This document shows, piece by piece, positions 1-5,196 of a stretch of 5,196 bases of DNA; position 1 is the first letter of the stretch, and each line of letters starts with the position of its first letter. The position numbers were made by a program, and so were the translations under genes. Location: the NCBI GenBank assembly GCA_030684755.1, contig JAUXXN010000491.1, positions 1 to 5,196 on the forward strand. Direction: 5' to 3'. The notes below the pieces were generated by a model. The model did not search any database, was not told the DNA's origin, and was given only the letters and a program-made list of their open reading frames with translations. Source of the stretch: Hydrogenophaga sp. Its GTDB lineage: Bacteria; Pseudomonadota; Gammaproteobacteria; Burkholderiales; Burkholderiaceae_C.

Positions 1-584
1 TCGGGCTTCATGCGCAGGCAGGCATGGCGCAGCAAGTCGTTGACCGCGTGGGGTACAGGGTGGCGTGCCAAGTAGCTGGGTGCTGCCACCAAAATGGCTT
101 CGGTCACATTGATGCGGCGGGCGATCACGTTGGCATCGAACGACGCATCTGCGCCGATCAGCGTGATGTCAAAGTCTTCGATGGGCGGTTCGCGGTAGGT
201 TGCCACCTCAACATCCAGCACGATCTTCGGGTAGGTCTGCTGGAAACCGGCCACCAGCGGCGCCAAGACGTGGGTAGCCAGCACCGGTGGCGCCAAGATG
301 CGCAGCACACCCGCCAGTTCGATGGTTTGTGAGCTGACCAAGGCGTCGGCCTCGTCCACGTCTTGCAGGATCTGGCGAACCCGCTCCAGGTAAGCGGTGC
401 CCGCTTCGGTGAGCGACAGGCGCCGCGTGGTGCGGTGCAGCAGGCGTGTGCCCAGGTGGTCTTCTAGATCGGCCACCAGCCGGGTAACCACGGCGGGGGA
501 GATGTCCAAGGCGCGTACAGCCGCCGCAAAGCCGCCTTCGTCGATGACGCGCTGGAACACACGCATGGAGGTCAATCGGTCCAC
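1..584 (-). CDS. LysR-family transcriptional regulator, C-terminus cut by window edge
   Basis: DNA-binding regulator of the LysR type: an N-terminal winged helix-turn-helix followed by a ligand-sensing domain. 194 codons are present; the family is usually about 300 residues, so roughly the last third lies outside the window. The protein begins (V/M)DRLTSMRVFQRVIDEGGF, and the helix-turn-helix runs about residues 18-40 (AAAVRALDISPAVVTRLVADL). It continues with the family's LGTRLLHRTTRRLSLTEAG wing (44-62) and a linker helix (about 63-90). The effector domain starts near 92 (GVLRILAPPVLATHVLAPLV). I chose the GTG at 584 because family members normally have the DRL.SMRVF start and an in-frame TAA lies four codons upstream; ATG at 566 is the alternative. 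Neither start has a clear Shine-Dalgarno. The sequence resembles the large subgroup near DmlR/PgrR-like regulators, but effector and targets cannot be read from it. The adjacent divergent gene is a DUF4148 protein; whether it is a target is unknown. Confidence 0.9.
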   Translation of the reverse strand, partial: MDRLTSMRVFQRVIDEGGFAAAVRALDISPAVVTRLVADLEDHLGTRLLHRTTRRLSLTEAGTAYLERVRQILQDVDEADALVSSQTIELAGVLRILAPPVLATHVLAPLVAGFQQTYPKIVLDVEVATYREPPIEDFDITLIGADASFDANVIARRINVTEAILVAAPSYLARHPVPHAVNDLLRHACLRMKP

Positions 585-611
585 AGGTTTGCTTTACCGG
601 GTTTCAAGGGG

Positions 612-641
612 ATCATTGTTGCTGAAATAGAAATATATCAA
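612..641 (-). promoter_or_regulatory. Candidate sigma70 promoter of the LysR gene
   Basis: On the minus strand there is a TTGATA box (636-641, five of six matches to TTGACA). After an 18-base spacer comes AATGAT (612-617, four of six matches to TATAAT). This would start transcription around 605, giving a leader of about 20 bases before the GTG at 584. The region is clearly more AT-rich than the genes on either side. The call rests on consensus matching by eye only. Confidence 0.35.
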
Positions 642-650
642 TGCGTATTG
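639..650. promoter_or_regulatory. Near-palindrome CAATGCGTATTG, possible operator
   Basis: This 12-base sequence reads CAAT-GCGT-ATTG and matches its own reverse complement at 10 of 12 positions. It overlaps the candidate -35 box of the LysR gene and lies between the two divergent genes. LysR regulators commonly bind dyad sites in such a place and repress themselves, so autoregulation is a reasonable inference. The site does not fit the strict T-N11-A LysR consensus, and a chance palindrome of this size is possible. Confidence 0.25.
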
Positions 651-749
651 TCTTGTTTTTCTTCTTGAATAGAAACTTTAAAGTCCATCCATCGCAGCGA
701 AAAACATCCGTTCAACGCTCCGAAGCCAGACTTGAGATGCAGCGAAACA

Positions 750-775
750 CAGTGCAACGAAGCGATACCGCACTG
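750..775 (+). promoter_or_regulatory. Small hairpin in the leader of the DUF4148 gene
   Basis: CAGTGC (750-755) and GCACTG (770-775) can pair around a 14-base loop, about 72 bases before the start codon. It would lie in the 5' leader if transcription begins upstream of it. I cannot place the promoter of this gene with confidence; the T-rich stretch 648-682 holds weak -35/-10-like words (TTGTTT, TTTAAA). A six-base-pair stem could be chance. Confidence 0.2.
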
Positions 776-847
776 AAAAGACGCATCGACACGGGCCCGG
801 CACGATCCATCTGTCTGTACTTTTTGTTCAATTTCAAGGAAATCACC

Positions 848-1480
848 ATGAACCGCTCTTATCTCTCCGCTATCGCTCTGGCTGTTGCTGCTCTGTCTGC
901 TGGGCATGCTTTGGCTGCTGACACCGATGCACCCAAAACCCGCGAGCAAGTGCGTGCCGAACTGTTTGAGGCTCAGCGCACTGGGGACATTTTGGCCGAC
1001 GGTGAGTCTGGCCAAAAGCTCAATGAGCTGTATCCGAACCGCTACCCAGCGGTTTCTGCTGCGGCCCAGGGCAAGACCCGTGTAGCCGTGCAAGCAGAAC
1101 TGCAAGAAGCCCAGCGCACCGGAGATCTGGTGGCAGTGGGTGAAACCGGTCAGAAGTTCAACGAGTTTTACCCCAACCGCTACCCGGTTGCAGCGACCGC
1201 CGAACAAGGCAAGTCCCGCGAGCAAGTGCGTGCCGAACTGTTTGAGGCGCAGCGCACCGGCGATCTGGTGGCTGTGGGCGAAACCGGCCAGAAGTTCAAC
1301 GAGTTGTATCCCAACCGCTACCCCGCTGCCGCGAATACCGCGCAGGGCAAAACCCGCGAACAAGTGCGTGCCGAGTTGCGTGAAGCGCAGCAAACGGGGA
1401 ATGTTGTGGCCGGTGGTGAGTCGGGCCAGAAGCTCAACGAGCTGTACCCCAACCGCCACCCCGTGAAGGTGGTCAACTGA
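848..1480 (+). CDS. Secreted DUF4148-like protein with four 46-residue repeats
   Basis: A 210-residue exported protein of unknown function. Residues 1-23 form a signal peptide (MNRSYLSAIALAVAALSAGHALA), with cleavage likely after ALA at 23, so the product should be periplasmic or extracellular. Residues 30-210 are four tandem units with the core pattern KTREQVRAEL.EAQRTGD followed by GE(S/T)GQK(L/F)NE.YPNRYP; the last unit is 43 residues. This pattern is that of the DUF4148 family, found mainly in Burkholderiales; most members known to me are short, with one unit or a few. There are no cysteines or membrane segments after the signal. The start at 848 is supported by AAGGA at 836-840 and by the signal peptide beginning exactly there; the open frame back to 641 has no such support. 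Two hairpins follow the stop. No biochemical role is assigned to this family; a cell-envelope or stress role would be a guess. Confidence 0.85.
   Translation: MNRSYLSAIALAVAALSAGHALAADTDAPKTREQVRAELFEAQRTGDILADGESGQKLNELYPNRYPAVSAAAQGKTRVAVQAELQEAQRTGDLVAVGETGQKFNEFYPNRYPVAATAEQGKSREQVRAELFEAQRTGDLVAVGETGQKFNELYPNRYPAAANTAQGKTREQVRAELREAQQTGNVVAGGESGQKLNELYPNRHPVKVVN
935..1477 (+). repeat. In-gene tandem repeat: four units of 138 bp (last 129 bp)
   Basis: Units lie at 935-1072, 1073-1210, 1211-1348 and 1349-1477, all in frame. Unit 3 shares a 34-base identical block with unit 1 (1215-1248 and 939-972, exactly 276 bases apart). Its second half instead resembles unit 2 (both encode TGDLVAVGETGQKFNE). 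Units 1 and 4 share GESGQKLNELYPNR. Unit 2 is the most divergent at its head (KTRVAVQAELQ instead of K(T/S)REQVRAELF in units 1 and 3). The pattern points to duplication followed by recombination or gene conversion between units. Confidence 0.9.
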
Positions 1481-1498
1481 GGGTTGACCATCCCTTGA

Positions 1499-1525
1499 AG
1501 CCCGGCGCCGCATGCTGCGCGGGCT
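1499..1525 (+). terminator. First hairpin after the DUF4148 gene, likely terminator
   Basis: AGCCC and GCGC (1499-1503, 1505-1508, with G1504 bulged) pair with GCGCGGGCT (1517-1525) around an eight-base loop. It begins 18 bases after the stop codon. The following bases are CTTGC, so the U-tract is poor and efficiency is uncertain. It may act together with the second hairpin just downstream. Confidence 0.5.
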
Positions 1526-1529
1526 CTTG

Positions 1530-1565
1530 CAACAGCCGGTGGACTGAACAGTCCACCGGCTGTTG
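1530..1565. terminator. Perfect 16-bp inverted repeat with GAAC loop, second terminator-like hairpin
   Basis: CAACAGCCGGTGGACT (1530-1545) is the exact reverse complement of 1550-1565, with a four-base loop GAAC. The stem could extend by a G-U pair. The bases after it on the plus strand are TGGTTTCC, a weak U-tract. Position between two plus-strand genes, directly after another hairpin, suggests a back-up terminator that insulates the cupin gene. A stem this long and perfect could also be a dispersed palindromic element or an RNA-stabilising structure. Confidence 0.6.
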
Positions 1566-1576
1566 TGGTTTCCATC

Positions 1577-1585
1577 TGGTACAAC
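1577..1585 (+). promoter_or_regulatory. Possible extended -10 promoter of the cupin gene
   Basis: TGG followed by TACAAC (1580-1585) fits the extended -10 pattern TGN plus a four-of-six match to TATAAT; no good -35 box is seen upstream. Transcription would start near 1592, just after the terminator-like hairpins and 18 bases before the ATG. Support is by eye only. Confidence 0.3.
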
Positions 1586-1599
1586 CGGAACTCCCTTAC

Positions 1600-1604
1600 A
1601 GGAG
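1600..1604 (+). promoter_or_regulatory. Ribosome binding site of the cupin gene
   Basis: AGGAG five bases before the ATG at 1610. This decides the start: the same frame is open back to an ATG at 1565, but that one falls at the edge of the hairpin and has no Shine-Dalgarno. Confidence 0.75.
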
Positions 1605-1609
1605 CCCTT

Positions 1610-1993
1610 ATGAGCGTTTTCAACAAAGTTGTGCTGTACACCGATACCGACGGCCGCGCGAAATTTCGCAAAGAAACAGTGGCTTTGACCGAAGGCACGC
1701 CAGCAGCCCAGCTGTCACCAATGATGCCTTCGGGTGGTTACCAGTTGCGACAAAGCCCGGTCGGTTTTCGCAGCCAGTTTCATTGCACCGGTGCGCCGCA
1801 GTGGCTGTTTGTGCTGCAAGGTCAGATGGAAATCGGCCTGCAAGACGGCAGTTCGCGCATTTTTGGCCCCGGCGATCACTTCTATTCGGCCGACACCCTG
1901 CCCGAGGGCGCCACATTCGATCCCAGCGTGCACGGCCACTGGAGCCAACAAGTGGGTGACGAACCGCTGGTCACGCTGTTTGTGCGAGGTTGA
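1610..1993 (+). CDS. Small cupin-domain protein
   Basis: A 127-residue cytoplasmic protein with no signal peptide, the size of a single cupin beta-barrel. The barrel core spans about residues 44-126. H58, Q64 and G71 (in FHCTGAPQWLFVLQGQMEIG) sit where the first cupin motif (HxH...E...G) is expected. GPGDHFYSADTLPEG (86-100), followed by H108 and H110, is the second motif region. The usual HxH is H58-C-T60 and the usual Glu is Q64, so metal binding is either non-classical or absent; H58, H90, H108 and H110 are the candidate ligands. Cupins of this type include small dioxygenases, isomerases and sugar- or ligand-binding proteins, and no substrate can be inferred. It stands alone between a double hairpin and a convergent terminator, so it is probably monocistronic. 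Confidence 0.8.
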   Translation: MSVFNKVVLYTDTDGRAKFRKETVALTEGTPAAQLSPMMPSGGYQLRQSPVGFRSQFHCTGAPQWLFVLQGQMEIGLQDGSSRIFGPGDHFYSADTLPEGATFDPSVHGHWSQQVGDEPLVTLFVRG

Positions 1994-2040
1994 GCGGTTA
2001 AAGGTGAGTTTTGGTCGCCTGCAAGGTGGCCGCGTACTGT

Positions 2041-2085
2041 GGCAAAAACAACAACGCCCCGGTACCAAGAGCGGACGGGGCGTTG
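2041..2085 (-). terminator. Intrinsic terminator of rhlE
   Basis: Read on the minus strand, CAACGCCCCG (2085-2076) pairs perfectly with CGGGGCGTTG (2061-2052) around a 14-base loop. It is followed at once by TTGTTTTTGCC, a proper U-tract. It lies about 130 bases beyond the rhlE stop codon. On the plus strand the same stem stands 58 bases after the cupin stop but has no U-run, so it would be weaker for that gene. Confidence 0.75.
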
Positions 2086-2215
2086 GTCGGAGCCGCGCGG
2101 TTGACGGCGCTTCGAGAAGATCAGGTTATGTCAATGAATTTTCAGCGCCGAAAAACCGGTGCCGATGGCCGCAGCACAAGATGCGACGGCCACCACGGCG
2201 CAGGCCCAAGGATGA

Positions 2216-4024
2216 TTACCTGATCCGGCCGTAGTTGGTGCGTAGCGGGTCGGCAGGGCCTCCGCGCGGCGCATCGCTGTTGCGGCCTGGGCCACCACGG
2301 CCTTGGCCAGGACGGTTGTTGCGCGCGCCACGGCTGCCCAACGAATCGATGCTGGTGCGCAGCGGATCGGGTTGACCACCCGGTGCTGCAGCGCGTGGGC
2401 GCGGTTCGCGGATGCGCAGGCTACCCAAGTGGGCGTTCGGGCCGGGCTGGCGCTCAGCGCCACCTTCACCTCGGGCTGGGCTGCGTTCGCTGCGATCGGG
2501 GCGATCTCCCCGGTCCATGCGGTCGCCTTGGGCTGGGCGCGGCGGGCGCTGGCCCTGTGCACCGCCTCGGTTGCCAGCAGCATTGCGCGGTTGGCCATTG
2601 CCTGCGCCGCCACCATTGCCTTGCGGACGCTGCCCTGGTGAGCGGCGGCCTTCGGTACGCTGGCCTTCGGGCTGAGTGCCTTCAGCCGCAGGGCGCTGGC
2701 GCTGGCCACCACCATTGCCACGGCCTTGCGGTGTGTCGGCTTTCTTCTCGCGCACGCGCTGCATCATTTCGGTGCGTGCTGCCTTGGCCGCTGCGGCCAT
2801 CACGTCGCGGCTGGGCGGCTTGCCCGCACCACCCCAGATGGTCTGGCGGCCCATGGCGATGGGTTCGGCTTTTTCACCTGGCTCAGGCATGAACTCGGGG
2901 AACATCTGCACCGGAATCTGCTGCTTGGTGAAGCGCTCAATGTCCATCATGAAGCCTTCTTCGTCCAGGCTCACAAGGTTGACGGCTTCACCGCTTTTGC
3001 CGGCGCGGCCGGTGCGGCCAATGCGGTGCACATAGTCTTCGCTGACGTTCGGGATTTCGTAGTTCACCACGTGCGGCAGTTCATCAATGTCAATGCCACG
3101 GGCTGCGATGTCGGTCGCCACCAGGGCGCGAATATCGCCGCTCTTGAAGCCGGCCAGCGCCTGGGTGCGGGCACCCTGGCTCTTGTTGCCGTGCAGCGCC
3201 ATGGCCTGGATGCCGTTCTTGGTCAGGAACTCGGCCACGTTGTTGGCGCCGAACTTGGTGCGGGTGAACACCAGAACCTGACTCCAGTTGTGCTGGTTGA
3301 TGATGTGGACCAGCAGGGCTTTTTTCTTGCCTCGGCCCACCGGGTGAATCACCTGGGTAATGCGCTGCACCGTGGTGTTGCGCGGCGTCACCTGGATGCT
3401 CAGCGGGTCTTTGAGCAGGTTGTTGGCCAAGTCGCGAATTTCGTCGCTGAAGGTGGCCGAGAACAGCAGGCTTTGCTTTTCTTTGGGCACCAGGGCCAAA
3501 ATTTTCTTCACGTCGTGGATGAAGCCCATGTCGAGCATGCGGTCGGCTTCGTCCAGCACCAGCATTTGCACGCCAGACAGGTCCAGGAAACCTTGCTGCT
3601 GCAGGTCGAGCAGGCGGCCGGGGGTGGCCACCAGAATGTCAACGCCGCGTTTCATGGCGTTGATTTGCGGGTTCATGCCCACGCCACCGAAGATCACGGT
3701 GGAGGTGAGCGAGAGGTGCTTGCCGTAAACGCGTGCCGACTCTTCCACCTGAGCCGCGAGTTCGCGGGTGGGGGTGAGCACCAGCGCACGGATGGCCACG
3801 CCGCCAAAGCGGTTCTTGGCGCGTTCACCCACGCTCAGGCGGTGCAGCATGGGCAGGGTGAATGCGGCGGTTTTGCCGGTGCCCGTCTGGGCGCCACCGA
3901 GCAGGTCGCGCCCGGCCAGCACGGCGGGAATCGCCTCGGCCTGGATGGGGGTGGGGGTTTCGTAGCCGTGCTCACGCACCGCTTGCACAATGGCCGGAGC
4001 CAGTTTCAGATCGTCAAAGTTCAT
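2216..4024 (-). CDS. rhlE: RhlE-type DEAD-box ATP-dependent RNA helicase
   Basis: A complete 602-residue cytoplasmic RNA helicase of superfamily 2. RhlE proteins use ATP to remodel RNA and are linked to ribosome assembly and RNA turnover. All motifs are intact: Q motif (F3 to Q28), Walker A AQTGTGKT (45-52), PTRELAAQ (85-92), GG (113-114), TPGR (134-137), DEAD (158-161), SAT (189-191), FTRTK (253-257), [10 protein letters not shown] (303-312) and [10 protein letters not shown] (333-342). Residues from about 424 to 602 form a low-complexity tail rich in Gly, Arg, Pro and Gln, probably disordered and RNA-binding. DPLRT occurs twice in it (553-557 and 592-596), near the C-terminus. The ATG at 4024 gives the classical MNFDDLKL start; the frame is open to 4168 but those 48 codons do not resemble the family. 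No clear Shine-Dalgarno precedes it. The call as RhlE rather than DbpA, SrmB or DeaD rests on overall core sequence and tail type. Confidence 0.93.
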   Translation of the reverse strand: MNFDDLKLAPAIVQAVREHGYETPTPIQAEAIPAVLAGRDLLGGAQTGTGKTAAFTLPMLHRLSVGERAKNRFGGVAIRALVLTPTRELAAQVEESARVYGKHLSLTSTVIFGGVGMNPQINAMKRGVDILVATPGRLLDLQQQGFLDLSGVQMLVLDEADRMLDMGFIHDVKKILALVPKEKQSLLFSATFSDEIRDLANNLLKDPLSIQVTPRNTTVQRITQVIHPVGRGKKKALLVHIINQHNWSQVLVFTRTKFGANNVAEFLTKNGIQAMALHGNKSQGARTQALAGFKSGDIRALVATDIAARGIDIDELPHVVNYEIPNVSEDYVHRIGRTGRAGKSGEAVNLVSLDEEGFMMDIERFTKQQIPVQMFPEFMPEPGEKAEPIAMGRQTIWGGAGKPPSRDVMAAAAKAARTEMMQRVREKKADTPQGRGNGGGQRQRPAAEGTQPEGQRTEGRRSPGQRPQGNGGGAGNGQPRNAAGNRGGAQGQRPPRPAQGDRMDRGDRPDRSERSPARGEGGAERQPGPNAHLGSLRIREPRPRAAAPGGQPDPLRTSIDSLGSRGARNNRPGQGRGGPGRNSDAPRGGPADPLRTNYGRIR

Positions 4025-4176
4025 TGCTTGATGAGGCGCCCGTCCAGGGCGCTGGGGGCATCGGCCACTCCAGTTGCAGCATCCGTGTGAGGAGCCGCGC
4101 CTGGCCAGTCTGGGGCAGATGGATTCAAGAGTTTGGTGCCAACAAGTGGTTTGTGCGCACCCCAGCAAAGGGCTGG

Positions 4177-4202
4177 TGTTGAGCCAACTGAAGTGCTCAA
4201 CA
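4177..4202. repeat. Inverted repeat TGTTGAGC-N10-GCTCAACA
   Basis: Two exact 8-base arms (4177-4184 and 4195-4202) are separated by ten bases, so their centres are 18 bases apart. This spacing would suit a dimeric DNA-binding protein, or the arms may form a hairpin in a long rhlE leader. It lies about 150 bases upstream of both start codons. Confidence 0.4.
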
Positions 4203-4283
4203 GGGCGTATTGTCGCATGCGCAGATAATCAATGGTTCAGCGTCTGGCGCAGCCGCCGGTTTTTCAGTGCGGCGACTCCACAC

Positions 4284-4311
4284 GCTTGGGGCCAAACGCA
4301 GCCGCCCAAGC
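4284..4311. repeat. Inverted repeat GCTTGGG-N14-CCCAAGC upstream of ettA
   Basis: Seven-base exact arms at 4284-4290 and 4305-4311, ending 47 bases before the ettA start. If transcription begins upstream, it would fold in the leader RNA. GGC (4290-4292) and GCC (4301-4303) offer a competing inner pairing. GC-rich DNA yields such repeats by chance fairly often. Confidence 0.3.
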
Positions 4312-4358
4312 CCGCACAACCGCTTTCGTTTCTTCGGTCACTTTTCAATTTTTCAAAA

Positions 4359-5196
4359 ATGGCTCAATACGTTTTTTCCATGAACAAGGTCGGCAAAATC
4401 GTGCCGCCCAAACGCCAGATTCTTAAAGACATCTCGCTTTCCTTTTTCCCCGGCGCCAAGATCGGCGTGCTCGGCACCAACGGCTCGGGCAAGTCCACGC
4501 TGCTGAAAATCATGGCCGGCATCGACAAGGAAATTGAAGGCGAAGCCATTCCCATGCCGGGCATCCGCATTGGTTACTTGCCGCAGGAGCCTAAGCTGGA
4601 CCCTGAGCAAAACGTGCGAGAAGCGGTGGAAGCCAGCATGAGCGGTGTGCGCGCCGCGCAAAAGCGGCTGGACGAGGTGTATGCCGCCTACGCCGAAGAA
4701 GACGCCGACTTCGACGCCCTGGCTGCTGAGCAGGCCCAGCTCGAAGCCATCATTTCCACCGCCGGTACCGACAGCGAGCACCAGCTGGAAATTGCCGCCG
4801 ACGCGCTGCGCTTGCCACCCTGGGACGCCAAGGTGGGCCTGCTTTCGGGTGGTGAAAAACGCCGCGTGGCGCTGTGCTGCATGCTGCTGTCCAAGCCAGA
4901 CATGCTGTTGCTCGACGAACCGACCAACCACTTGGACGCCGAATCGGTGGAGTGGCTGGAGCAGTTCTTGAAGCGTTTCCCGGGCACCGTGGTCGCCATC
5001 ACCCACGACCGCTACGTCCTGGACAACGCCGCTGAGTGGATTCTGGAACTCGACCGGGGCCATGGCATTCCGTACAAGGGCAACTACTCGACCTGGCTGG
5101 AGCAAAAAGAAGCCCGCCTGGAGCAGGAGCAGCGCACCGAAGACGCGCGCACCAAGGCCATGAAGAAGGAACTGGAGTGGGTGCGCCAGAACCCCA
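4359..5196 (+). CDS. ettA: EttA, energy-dependent translational throttle ABC-F ATPase, cut by right edge
   Basis: ABC-F protein that, in E. coli EttA, binds the ribosomal E site and gates entry into elongation according to the ATP/ADP ratio; it is a soluble ATPase, not a transporter. The window holds 279 complete codons of a protein normally near 555 residues: all of the first ABC domain and the start of the linker. Visible motifs are Walker A GTNGSGKST (39-47), Q-loop Q76 (GYLPQEP), an acidic helical arm insertion (about 91-135), signature LSGGEKRRVAL (162-172), Walker B MLLLDEPTNHLD (182-193, catalytic Glu187) and the switch His216 (ITHDR). YKGNYSTWLEQK (239-250) then leads into the charged linker helix. 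The MAQYVFSMNKVGKIVPPKR start is typical of EttA and separates it from Uup and YheS. No Shine-Dalgarno is visible before the ATG. The frame has no stop up to the window end. Confidence 0.95.
   Translation, partial: MAQYVFSMNKVGKIVPPKRQILKDISLSFFPGAKIGVLGTNGSGKSTLLKIMAGIDKEIEGEAIPMPGIRIGYLPQEPKLDPEQNVREAVEASMSGVRAAQKRLDEVYAAYAEEDADFDALAAEQAQLEAIISTAGTDSEHQLEIAADALRLPPWDAKVGLLSGGEKRRVALCCMLLSKPDMLLLDEPTNHLDAESVEWLEQFLKRFPGTVVAITHDRYVLDNAAEWILELDRGHGIPYKGNYSTWLEQKEARLEQEQRTEDARTKAMKKELEWVRQNP

Larger units (their letters stand above)
4025..4358. other. Divergent intergenic region between rhlE and ettA
   Basis: These 334 bases hold no convincing gene. They contain an 8-bp inverted repeat at 4177-4202, the octamer palindrome CGCATGCG at 4214-4221, a -10-like GATAAT at 4224-4229 without a good -35, and a 7-bp inverted repeat at 4284-4311. 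The last 40 bases before ettA are pyrimidine- and AT-rich. Promoters for both genes must lie here or in the flanking ends, but I could not place either confidently. Confidence 0.6.

Noticed and set aside
24..332. Plus-strand open frame of 102 codons
   Set aside because: It is antisense to the LysR effector domain, which reads cleanly on the minus strand.
641..847. In-frame 69-codon extension of the DUF4148 gene
   Set aside because: It would bury the signal peptide and lacks a ribosome site; AAGGA and the signal peptide both point to the ATG at 848.
638..1513. Minus-strand open frame of 291 codons antisense to the DUF4148 gene, also repetitive
   Set aside because: Its repeats are just the mirror of the 138-bp coding repeats, and its composition looks like a shadow, with no start signals.
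2128..2223. Short plus-strand frame of 31 codons starting MSMNFQRRKTG after the cupin gene
   Set aside because: Only a weak AGG upstream, no recognisable product, and it overlaps the rhlE stop region; cannot be supported.
2726..4090. Plus-strand open frame of 454 codons antisense to rhlE
   Set aside because: The opposite strand encodes an intact DEAD-box helicase with all motifs. The antisense product is rich in His, Gly and Val without recognisable domains, typical of GC-biased shadow frames.
4025..4168. 48-codon N-terminal extension of RhlE
   Set aside because: RhlE proteins begin with MNF or similar just before the Q motif; the extension has unrelated Cys/Arg-rich sequence and no start signal.
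4353..5105. Minus-strand open frame of 250 codons across ettA
   Set aside because: It is antisense to intact Walker and signature motifs of EttA and has no independent support.

Overview
The window looks like ordinary chromosomal DNA from a betaproteobacterium of the order Burkholderiales, most likely family Comamonadaceae. This is inferred from three things: a DUF4148-type secreted repeat protein (a family typical of Burkholderiales), the protein style of the LysR regulator, RhlE and EttA, and GC-rich codon use (third positions mostly G or C). No mobile element, CRISPR array, RNA gene or phage gene was found.

Layout, left to right: (1) 1-584, minus strand: the N-terminal two thirds of a LysR-family regulator, cut by the left edge. 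(2) 585-847: an AT-rich divergent promoter region with a near-palindrome next to the regulator's likely -35 box. (3) 848-1480, plus strand: a secreted 210-residue protein made of a signal peptide and four 46-residue DUF4148-like repeats. (4) 1481-1609: two stacked hairpins, the second a perfect 16-bp inverted repeat, then a possible extended -10 promoter. (5) 1610-1993, plus strand: a small single-domain cupin with non-canonical metal-site residues. (6) 1994-2215: a convergent gap with a good intrinsic terminator for the minus strand. (7) 2216-4024, minus strand: a complete RhlE-type DEAD-box RNA helicase with a long Gly/Arg-rich disordered tail. (8) 4025-4358: a 334-base divergent gap with several inverted repeats. 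(9) 4359 to the right edge, plus strand: the N-terminal half of EttA, an ABC-F translation factor, open to the end of the window.

The genes appear to be separate transcription units, not an operon. RhlE and EttA are both housekeeping factors acting on RNA or ribosomes and share a divergent upstream region. The LysR regulator and the DUF4148 gene also share a divergent upstream region, but no functional link can be shown from the sequence. I see no convincing new system. The most informative oddity is the mosaic structure of the DUF4148 repeat array: repeat 3 has the head of repeat 1 and the tail of repeat 2.
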